This document shows, one piece after another, positions 1-6,854 of a stretch of 13,962 nt of DNA. Origin of the DNA: Zygnema cylindricum (taxonomy: Eukaryota > Streptophyta > Zygnematophyceae > Zygnematales > Zygnemataceae). Each line of letters starts with the position of its first letter. The stretch's first letter is position 1. The notes beneath the pieces were generated by a model. The model worked only from the letters and a program-made list of their open reading frames with translations. It searched no databases and was not told where the DNA came from. The stretch covers positions 1 through 13,962 of the forward strand of contig JBBHKE010001281.1 of assembly GCA_037447655.1 (NCBI GenBank). Reading direction: 5' to 3'. The position numbers and the translations under genes are program-made.

Positions 1-181
1 CTTCTACCTATTTTAACCTATATGTAATGACGGCAGATTCTGTATACCTAAATCAACGTTATAGAGAAATTACAATTAAACATTTTTTTCATAATGGTAT
101 TGATACACAAATTAGAATCAATGACACTAATTTATTATTGATACTAATAATTTCTATAGTCTAATAACGATTCACGGTGTA
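1..181. repeat. Fragment with a family A terminus at its right edge
   Basis: The stretch ends at 161-179 with CTAATAACGATTCACGGTG followed by TA, closely matching the right ends of the A elements at 547, 2284 and 11004. The matching left end would lie before the window, or is lost. The rest is AT-rich with no open frame worth calling. What is seen is the terminus; that the whole stretch belongs to one element is inferred. Confidence 0.45.
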
Positions 182-496
182 GTATATGTATCCGTACAAA
201 ATATTAGAAATCGTACGCCGTCGCGAATTTAAAATATCCATACATGCTATACTACTTTACGTGTCAGACTAATCGCGCTTTTCTTAGCGCACGTTCCTAT
301 ACGTGCACGTCTGATTTAATTCATTTTTTGTAATTTTTCACTTGAAGAGGTACATTTATGTACGGTCTGACATCGACCGTACACCAAACTTTTTATATTT
401 TTTTGTACTTTCGGGCTTTCCTTAATTTTGTACGGTACCTTAATTAACGTCAAGGGAAAATTAAAATCATGTATCCTATTTGAAAAAAAAAAACAA
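182..496. other. Unassigned AT-rich DNA, possibly the body of element A1
   Basis: No gene or recognised repeat. Small palindromes are present: ACGTGCACGT at 300-309, and a 7-bp stem GTACGGT/ACCGTAC at 360-366 and 376-382. It may be the interior of the A element whose right end is at 547, but no matching CACCGCG left end is visible. Confidence 0.3.
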
Positions 497-549
497 AATT
501 TTAATAACCCAAATTAGTGATTTTGACACTAATAGCGATTCGCGGTGTA
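497..549. mobile_element. Element A1, right end, abutting the left arm of D1
   Basis: The segment runs from a poly-A tract through CCCAAATTAGTGATTTTG to GCGATTCGCGGTG and a flanking TA at 548-549. It matches the right end of A2 (2235-2284) in the same orientation with only a few differences. Immediately after the TA, the D-family arm begins at the position where D2 has GCAGG-TA-GTTG. A1 therefore appears to have inserted at this TA. Its left end and the outer tip of D1 are not visible upstream. The superfamily is unproven; TA duplication fits Tc1/mariner-type elements. Confidence 0.6.
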
Positions 550-826
550 GTTGTCAGAAATTGTACATTTGAAGTACAGTTTAGTACAAGTTACGTACCT
601 TTGAGTTCAGATTTGACGGTCAATCCGTCAAACAACTTTGACTGGTGAAATATTGTAACGACGGTTAGAAAAGTGTCGTGCTTGCGAACGTCGACTGTCA
701 TTAAAAAAAAAAAATCACACGGCCTACGGAGGTTTACTGTAACAAAACTGTGGCAACCACATGTAAATAAAATGGTTGCGCGCAGGTAGTTTCTCACTTC
801 AGGTGAACTCCACTGTGAGAGAACAT
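550..826. repeat. D1 left TIR arm
   Basis: Inverted match to 1740-2065. In order it holds a degenerate GAAATTGTAC palindrome, a GACGGTCAATCCGTC segment, a run of 12 A flanked by GTCATT and TCACACGGCC, and a hairpin with stem GCAACCA (753-759) and TGGTTGC (773-779). It closes with GCGCGCAGGTAG and CTCACTTCAGGTGAACTCC. An open frame of 68 codons on the minus strand across this arm starts without ATG and is not kept in D2, so I do not call a gene. Confidence 0.75.
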
Positions 827-1739
827 GTTGGCATTTAAATGCGTACTTTATTTTGTTTTTAAGTGCGCATTTTACTTTTTGTGTGAATGTGAATCATTGT
901 GAAGTACGTTGCCAAAGTAAGGATGTTGATTCGTAAATAGCGTGGCTTCATTTCGTCGCGCGTGACGACGTTGTTTACTGTGGGGTTTTTACTGAAAAAA
1001 ATACATTTTCGTACATATCCAGCTCATTTCCGTAGAGGGCGGTAATGTTTTTTTTATTATTATATAAAACGTGATTATTGGAGATTCATCAAGATTCTCC
1101 AAAATTTTGGGCGACAACGTCTACTGTCAGATTATGAATTTTTGAAGCAAAAGGTCACTCCGTCCAGTGATTCGTTAGTGTCCTCAAGGAGGACACTTGC
1201 CAATCACCGGACATGTAAAACGTTTACGCGTGGAAAGGTCACGTACAAGCCGCGCGCCATCGTACATTTGCCACGCGCCTTCGGACAGGCCAATATCAGA
1301 TCCGACCAAAACCACCACAAAAATTTTGTTGAGGAATGTGTCGTGACGCCTCCACCACCATCCATCGTCAACCGCAATTTGCTGCGCCTGCTTTCTTCAA
1401 ATTTCCGATTTGGTTACGACAAAACAGTCACGTAGAAATTGTACACCGCTGGTACAACAACAAAACATGAACAAACAAAATGTACATTCACGTAGTTCTA
1501 TTTTGCGGCTGGTTGTACGGATACGACTTTAGACATTTTGCTTTTGGAATCTTTGACGACGCTCGCAATCATAACAAGAATCTACGTGCACCCAATTCAA
1601 AGAAAGCACGTACGAGATAGATTTATTGCTGACAAGACCTGATGGAGAAGTGAACGAAATATTAGTGCCAGTAAACCTATCCGTAACATAACTCTCGGCG
1701 CCTGATAGAGAAGTGGCCTAAGTGAAATGTTAGTATGTG
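827..1739. other. D1 core, non-coding or captured DNA
   Basis: Unique sequence between the D1 arms. No transposase is recognisable. A hand count over 1201-1320 gives about 53% G+C, clearly above the AT-rich flanks. The largest frames (plus 1142-1435 from a TTG, and a minus frame of about 70 codons in the same area) match no family I recognise. It could be a fragment of host sequence captured by the element, as in Pack-MULEs, but nothing here identifies a source. Confidence 0.4.
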
Positions 1740-2065
1740 CTCTCACAGCGGAGTTCACGTGAAGTGAAAAACTACTTGCGCGCAGCCATTTTATTTACAC
1801 GTGGTTCGCGCAGTTTTGGTATCGTAAACCTACGCGCAACCATTTTATTCACATGTGGTTGCCGCAGTTTTGTTACCGTAAACCTGCGCCGACCGTGTGA
1901 TTTTTTTTTTTCTTATGACGGTCGACGTTGGCAAGCGCGACACTTTTTAACCTTCGTTTCAATATTTCACCAGTCAAAGTTGTTCGATGGATTGACCGTC
2001 AAATCTGAACTCAAAGGTACGTAACTTGTACTATAATGTAATTCAAATGAACAATTTTTGACAAC
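1740..2065. repeat. D1 right TIR arm (inner part, up to the A2 insertion)
   Basis: Inverted counterpart of 550-826. It starts with CTCACAGCGGAGTTCACGTG, and contains the hairpin stem, a T-run (1902-1911) and the GACGGTCGACGTTGGCAAGC block, ending at GACAAC before the TA at 2066. It is longer than the left arm because of a 54-bp tandem duplication at 1780-1887. The remaining outer tip of the arm lies beyond A2 at 2287-2326. Confidence 0.75.
1780..1887 (+). repeat. 54-bp tandem duplication inside the D1 right arm
   Basis: Two units, 1780-1833 and 1834-1887, each begin GCGCAGCCATTTTATT or a close variant and end near CGTAAACCT. The period is exactly 54 bp. The left arm of D1 and both arms of D2 have one unit only. 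The second unit keeps the intact stem GCAACCA/TGGTTGC, while the first has a broken partner (TGGTTCGC). Confidence 0.75.
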
Positions 2066-2067
2066 TA

Positions 2068-2284
2068 CACCGCGAATCGTTATTACTGTCAAAGTTTAAA
2101 TAGCGTAAAAAAACAATTAGTGTTATTGATTATAATTTAATGCGAGAGACGTGGCAGGTTATGGTCCACGTCCTTAAATAGCGTTGCTAATTTATTTTCG
2201 AAAATCATGAATACTAATTGTGGAAAAAAAAAAAAAATTAAGAACCCAAATTAGTGACTTTGACACTAATAACGATTCGCGGTG
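2068..2284. mobile_element. Element A2, a 217-bp MITE with TA target duplication
   Basis: It begins CACCGCGAATCGTTATTACT and ends as the near-exact inverted copy, ATAACGATTCGCGGTG, flanked by TA at 2066-2067 and 2285-2286. TIRs are about 25 bp. The interior is AT-rich with a run of 14 A and no coding capacity. It interrupts the D1 right arm between GACAAC and TTGAGCGCAGC. D2 has the uninterrupted equivalent, GACAAC-TA-TCTGGGCGCAGC, at 4355-4374. This shows the element boundaries and the TA duplication directly. TA duplication fits Tc1/mariner-type elements, but no transposase is here to confirm it. Confidence 0.85.
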
Positions 2285-2352
2285 TACTTGAGCGCAGCAA
2301 AATTGTCTCTGCGATTAGCAATTCCCTAAGTTTATTTATAAAACATATTGTA

Positions 2353-3063
2353 AGGGTGGCGTTCCATCACAAAATTATGTAATCGTATGACCAACATTAC
2401 AAGATGGTACATTTCAATCGATGTTCTATCACGCAGAGTTTGTAATCCACGTGCTCAAGATTGAATGATGCAACGTAAGATAAGATCTTATATTGAAAAT
2501 CGACAGATATTTTTTTCACCGACCAGCTTCAACTTGAAATCTTCATTTGCGTACCATGTACGTGTGGGCCAGGTCACCGTACGACATAATTTTTGTACTC
2601 TTTGCAGACGCCTTGTCAAATATGAACTCAATTTTTTTAGGGTTTTTGTCTGTGTTAATTTGCGTGACGAATGAGTGCTGCCAAAAATAGCGTGACGAAA
2701 GTTCGTTACGAGATTACTTTTGTGATTTTGGTTAGGATTTTTTAATGGATGTATCATGTGAGATTTTTTTTTCGATTTCCGCTGGTTGCCGTCTTGACAC
2801 GTAGGCTCATTATCCAACGTGTCGCGGCTCAAATTTCTTTGTAAATGGTGATGTACCTCGTCGAGTTGCATCACCAATTACAAAAACTTTTGAAGCGAAT
2901 GCTCCGCGAAAAGATATCCAACGGTCATTGTTACCTCCCTGGCCTTTGGCAAGATTCTTTGTAATACTGTTCGCGGATAAAAACAAAATAAGCGGTACGA
3001 TTTAGTACGGATAGGCGCCCATTTCTGTAAACTATCCTACTTTTCATTTGATGGAACGCAACC
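2353..3063. mobile_element. Element C1, MITE-like copy with eroded right end
   Basis: The left TIR is AGGGTGGCGTTCCATCA with TA just before it. The right end reads TGATGGAACGC followed by AACC instead of CACCCT, so it is eroded. The interior aligns with C2 almost throughout, including GACACGT...ACGTGTC (stem, in 2795-2822) and an imperfect 22-bp hairpin (2838-2885). A frame of 69 codons from an ATG at 2465 has a related frame in C2. That C2 frame lacks an ATG, and changes between the copies are mixed silent and replacement, so I do not call a gene. Superfamily unassigned. Confidence 0.7.
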
Positions 3064-3081
3064 AAAAAATAATAAAAAAAA

Positions 3082-3365
3082 GGGAATTGCTAATCGCAGA
3101 GACGATTTTTGCTGCGCGCAGGTAGTTGTTTGAAATTGTACATTTGAAGTACAATTTCGTACAGACTACGTACCTTGAATTTCATATCTGATGGTCAATC
3201 CGTCGAACAACTTTTACTGGCGGAATATTGTACTGGCGGTTAAAAAAGTGTCGCGCTTGCAAACGTCGACCGTCATAAAAAAAAAAAAAAATCACACGGC
3301 CGGCGCAGGTTTACTGTAACCAAACTGCGGCAGCCACATATAAATAAAATGGCTGCGCGCAGGTA
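3082..3365. repeat. D2 left TIR arm
   Basis: Inverted match to 4121-4403. It contains a perfect palindrome GAAATTGTAC / GTACAATTTC at 3132-3141 and 3149-3158, the GATGGTCAATCCGTC block, a long A-run (about 3278-3291), and the stem GCAGCCA (3330-3336) with TGGCTGC (3350-3356). It also carries GCGCGCAGGTA twice, near the outer tip (3114-3124) and at the inner end (3355-3365). Confidence 0.8.
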
Positions 3366-3375
3366 CTGTACAGTA

Positions 3376-3878
3376 CACCGCGAATCGTAATTAGAGTAAA
3401 TTACTCTTATTCGGTCGCTCGAAATTTTGACTCTATCACATCAAATAGAGTAATCGATTCTAATTTTTTCATTATTCTAATTTAGGTAAGGTTTAATTAG
3501 CGTTTTCAATTCTAATATATGTTAGTTTTAAATAGTGTGGAGTACGGACGACGTCCGACCGTGCAAAATTGTACTTTTATAAGTAAAAAAGTTCAAATAA
3601 TGATTTAATACAGGCCATTATCAGGTAACTGCGTTTTAACAAAACGCGTAGTGCGAACGTCATAGTGACGATAAACTGTACGTTTTGTCAGATTCTGTAC
3701 GAATACCTTATTTACAGTAGAGGATATTAACTTGCCAAATTAGAGTACACCGCATAAATTAGAGTAAATTCCTTTTTGAAACAGCTCTATCACATAAATT
3801 AGAGTAAATTACTCTAATTATTTTTTTTTTTTTTTTTTTACTCTAATTTTTTCATTACTCTAATTACGATGCGCGGTG
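3376..3878. mobile_element. Element A3, composite family A element in the D2 core
   Basis: The outer ends are CACCGCGAATCGTAATTAG and TAATTACGATGCGCGGTG, with TA on both sides (3374-3375, 3879-3880). A second left-type end, TA-CACCGCATAAATTAG, occurs inside at 3746-3764, making a 131-bp unit at 3748-3878. The left 110 bp resemble that unit without its right tip, so this looks like a nested or partially duplicated pair. Repeated TTAGAGTAA/TTACTCTAA motifs form an 11-bp palindrome at 3797-3819, followed by a run of about 18 T. No coding capacity. Confidence 0.7.
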
Positions 3879-3887
3879 TAGTTTACT

Positions 3888-4099
3888 GCAAAAATGAAAT
3901 CAACTCGCGAACCGTTACATTGAACTTGGACACATATTAAAGGACGACATACAACATGTGTAAACTCGCACGAAACCAAATAAACTTCGTACAAAATAAA
4001 AATGAGCACCCGACTACCCACGTATAAATATCGATGAAACTAAAATGACACGTCGTCACGTCCACGGTGGACGTGACAACGAGTTGATTTCATTTTTGC
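3888..4099. repeat. Foldback element E in the D2 core
   Basis: A perfect 20-bp inverted repeat, GCAAAAATGAAATCAACTCG at 3888-3907 and its complement at 4080-4099, encloses 172 bp. Next to the right arm is a second perfect inverted repeat, GTCACGTCCAC-G-GTGGACGTGAC, at 4055-4077. No open frame of interest. It could be a tiny MITE or the remaining ends of D2's ancestral core; flanking duplications are not obvious. Confidence 0.6.
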
Positions 4100-4120
4100 G
4101 GCTAACGTGAAGTGATAGAC

Positions 4121-4403
4121 TACGTGCGCGCAGCCATTTTATTTATATGTGGCTGCCGCAGTTAAGTTACAGTAAAACTGCTCCGGCCGTGTGATTTTTT
4201 TTTTTTTTTATGACGGTCGGCGTTTGCAAGCGCGACACTTTTTTAAACGCCGGTACAATAATCCGCTAGTAAAGTTGTTCGACGGATTGACCGCCAGATC
4301 TGAAATTAAAGGTACGTAGCTTGTACGAAATTGTACTTCAAATGTACAATTTCTGACAACTATCTGGGCGCAGCAAAAATTGTCTCTGCGATTAGCAATT
4401 CCC
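4121..4403. repeat. D2 right TIR arm
   Basis: Inverted counterpart of 3082-3365. It has the stem GCAGCCA (4130-4136) with TGGCTGC (4150-4156), a long T-run (about 4195-4209), the GACGGTCGGCGTTTGCAAGC block, and a perfect palindrome GAAATTGTAC/GTACAATTTC at 4327-4336 and 4344-4353. The tip is GCGCAGCAAAAATTGTCTC, then GCGATTAGCAATTCCC. Confidence 0.8.
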
Positions 4404-5025
4404 TAAAAAAACTGGACACTTTAAATCTTCTGTATGCTGTTAAACTATCAATAAACAAACCGAGTAAAATGATAGTACTTTTACGTCCCAAAGGTGAAAA
4501 TTAACAGGCGTGCAAGTAAACAATAAATTATTTTAGTGCGACACGACAAGATTTTCGTCTGATCGTTATTAAACCTCAACCCTTGTGCAAAAATTACAGA
4601 AGCATGAGGCTACAAACGAATTGCGCTTCAAATTGAGCTGTGATGCTCAACTCATAGTCGCAGAGAAATCCCGATCGCATCGCAGTGAAAAATGTATCAT
4701 AATTATTCATCTTATTGCACGCGTGATAATGTTACCATTGACATGCAAGTATTTTCGCATAGTGGTTTCAAATTTTTTTTTTTTTGTTTACTGTTTCATA
4801 TTTTAAACCTTTTTGGATGGACTCTCATAAGGACGCACACGGCAAGAAGTAAAACCCGTCATTAGAACGTGTCGGTTCGCCTTTTTTACCAGAAATCAAA
4901 CTTTACCAAATTCAAAATTGTCCTAAAGTTCTTTGTTGCTTGTTGTTTTATCCAACAATATTAGTGAATCTCCCCCTTTACTTTAACTGTTTATAATAGT
5001 TTGGGTCGATATCCAGTTTGGCAAT
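4404..5025. other. Unassigned spacer between D2 and C2
   Basis: AT-rich DNA without recognisable repeat ends. A 73-codon frame at 4585-4806 starts at GTG, ends in a T-run coding for phenylalanines, and resembles nothing I know, so it is not called. Confidence 0.5.
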
Positions 5026-5027
5026 TA

Positions 5028-5762
5028 AGGGTGGCGTTCCATCAGAAAATCCTGTAATCGTACGAACAACATTACAGAATGCTACACTTTGAACGATGTT
5101 CTGTCGCGCAGTTTGTAATCCACGTGCTAAAAAATGAGTGGTACCAAGTAAGATAAGATCGTGTATTGAAAATCGTCAAATATTTCTTACACCGACCAAC
5201 TTCAACTCGAAATCTTCATATGCATACCATGTACTTGCGGGCATCGTACCACACAATTTTTGTACTATTTGCAAACGCTTGTCAGATGTCAGCTCATTAA
5301 TTTTAGGGTTTCAGCTTTTTCGCGTGACGAATGAGCGCTTCCGCAAATAGTGTGACGAATGGCCGGTAACAAATATAGCGCGACGAAAGCTCGTTACGAG
5401 ATCACTTTCGTGATTTCCGTTGAATTTTTGAATGCATTTATTATGTGCGAAATTTTTCGATTTCTGTTGGTTGCCATCCTGACACGTACATTCTTTATCC
5501 AACGTGTCGCGGCTCAATTTTTTCTGTAAATGGTGATGTACCTCGAGGAGGTACATCACCATTTACAGAAATTTTCGAAGCGAATGCTTCGCGAAAAAGC
5601 ATCCAACGGTCATTGTTACCTCCCAGACATTTGGAGAATATTGGCAAGATTCTCTGTAATGTTTTGTTCGCATATAAAAACAAAATAAGAGGTACGGAGT
5701 AGTACGGAAAGCTCCGGATTTCTGTAAACAACCTCACTTTTCGTCTGATGGAACGCCACCCT
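5028..5762. mobile_element. Element C2, complete 735-bp MITE-like element
   Basis: Perfect 18-bp TIRs, AGGGTGGCGTTCCATCAG and its complement at 5745-5762, with TA on both sides (5026-5027 and 5763-5764). It aligns with C1 along most of its length. The interior has a conserved GACACGT/ACGTGTC stem (5480-5486 and 5501-5507) and a perfect 24-bp hairpin (5521-5571). No transposase, and frames in it lack ATG starts or conservation. TA duplication is suggested, not proven, because TTAA-type targets could look similar at one side. Superfamily unassigned. Confidence 0.75.
5521..5571. repeat. Perfect 24-bp hairpin in the centre of C2
   Basis: Arms 5521-5544 (from TTTCTGTAAATGG to GTACCTC) and 5548-5571 are exact complements separated by the three bases GAG. 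The equivalent in C1 (2838-2885) pairs with about three mismatches in 22. A transcript across it on either strand would form a long stem. Function unknown. Confidence 0.85.
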
Positions 5763-5764
5763 TA

Positions 5765-6850
5765 GACTATCTTGTGTACGTATAAATACGTTTACTAGGT
5801 TCTCTTGTTTTTGCGGGATTTGTCATGATTGTTTAGGGTTTTTAGTTTTTTCGGGTATGTTAATAATTTTTCCCTTCTTTTAAATCTACCGAAATATACA
5901 TATTTTTCAACCAATAAAAAATGTCCCGACGTAAATTATTTCCATTGCCGCACGTCCTCACAGACACAAAAAGCGTCCAACCGTTTTTCTGAAGCGAATT
6001 CTTAATTATGCAAAGGTCCTATAACAGATGATAACAAAATTTAACGATTGTCGAAACTGGACGATCAAATTTTAGCGGCCAGTTTGTACTCTGTAGCCAC
6101 TTGTAGCCTGTATGTTTCCAGCTGTCATCTGTAGTGCAAAGCAAATCTTTTGGTTTCGTAGACGTTCCTACTTTTATATGCTTTGAACTTGTTTAAATTT
6201 TTTCGTGTTTTTTTCTTATGGATTGATCTGAAGCATGAAATTGTGAACGAAGGTAATAACTTTGTTGAAAGTAATTATTTATGACACTTGTAACATTTTG
6301 TAAAAAAAAACTTATGCGCTTTTGTATCGACCACATTGTAACCTTCGCAAAGAATCGAGTGAAAAAAATAAAATACGTTGGATAATAAAACTATGTTTTA
6401 CGGCTAAAGTTGTGATGTTAACCTTTCTCTGCAACTTTTCTCTATGGTGTATGTCTAACTAATTTAAAGTGCATATATTGCAAATTTGGCCCTATCGATA
6501 ACGCGGTTTTATAAATCCAACTACTTATCCAATTTATGCACATATGTTGATAACTTGATAACAATCGACATTTAACCTATTACCATACGAAAATCTATAT
6601 TAAAATTTGCTCTACCAAAAAACACAGATCTCAACTTTTCCTAATACGTTGTAAGAAGAAAAATTGGGAAAGGTACGAAACTGATGGTCCATATCTTGAT
6701 GGTTTTTCAATTTTGACATCAATATATCACGACTATTGACAATACAACTTATTTGTTATCAACATAAATTGTTCAATATCTAACACAACGATAATATCGA
6801 TTACAAACAACTTCATTATGATTATGTTTATGCACATAAGGGAGAATGAT
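5765..6850. other. Unassigned DNA, expected position of the copia 3' end
   Basis: No gene, repeat end or open frame is supported. From the spacing of the minus-strand reverse transcriptase motifs to the right, the RNase H domain and 3' LTR of that copia element should fall here. I could not recognise their hallmarks, including the ADIFTK-type motif and a TG...CA LTR boundary. If present they are too decayed for reading by eye. Confidence 0.4.
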
Positions 6851-6854
6851 CTAC

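Larger units (their letters stand above)
548..2326. mobile_element. Element D1: Mutator-like non-autonomous element with long TIRs, left tip missing
   Basis: Two arms (550-826 and 1740-2065) are inverted copies of each other, roughly 280-330 bp long. The right arm resumes after the inserted A2 element and ends at 2291-2326 with GCGCAGCAAAATTGTCTC and then GCGATTAGCAATTCCC, which is also the terminus of D2. Very long TIRs are typical of Mutator-like elements. No transposase is visible, so the element is non-autonomous. The outer 30-40 bp of the left arm are absent where A1 abuts. The core (827-1739) is unrelated to the core of D2 and is GC-richer in part. Family placement is inferred from TIR length and from the flank of D2. 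Confidence 0.65.
3082..4403. mobile_element. Element D2, complete 1.3-kb Mutator-like non-autonomous element
   Basis: It begins GGGAATTGCTAATCGCAGAG and ends with its inverted copy, CTCTGCGATTAGCAATTCCC. Arms are 3082-3365 and 4121-4403, about 283 bp each. Flanks are TAAAAAAAA (3073-3081) and TAAAAAAAC (4404-4412), 8 of 9 identical, consistent with the 9-bp duplication of Mutator-like elements, though the low complexity weakens this. The core holds element A3 and foldback E and has no transposase. The AT-rich flank and long TIRs fit MULE behaviour. D2 serves as the uninterrupted reference for D1. Confidence 0.75.

Noticed and set aside
591-2024. Related open frames on both arms of D1 (minus 591-797, plus 1737-2024) that could suggest a duplicated small protein
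   Set aside because: They exist because the arms are inverted copies. The minus frame and the plus frame lack a convincing shared ATG start, and the D2 arms have indels that break the frame.
2465-5350. Homologous frames in C1 (2465-2674) and C2 (5138-5350) as a possible conserved small gene
   Set aside because: The C2 frame has no ATG, the ATG nearby at 5134 stops after five codons, and differences between copies are mixed silent and replacement with no sign of selection.
1-5762. CRISPR-like or other regularly spaced repeat system suggested by the many recurring motifs
   Set aside because: Repeats are paired inverted arms and MITE ends at irregular spacing, with no repeat-spacer periodicity; the genome context is eukaryotic.
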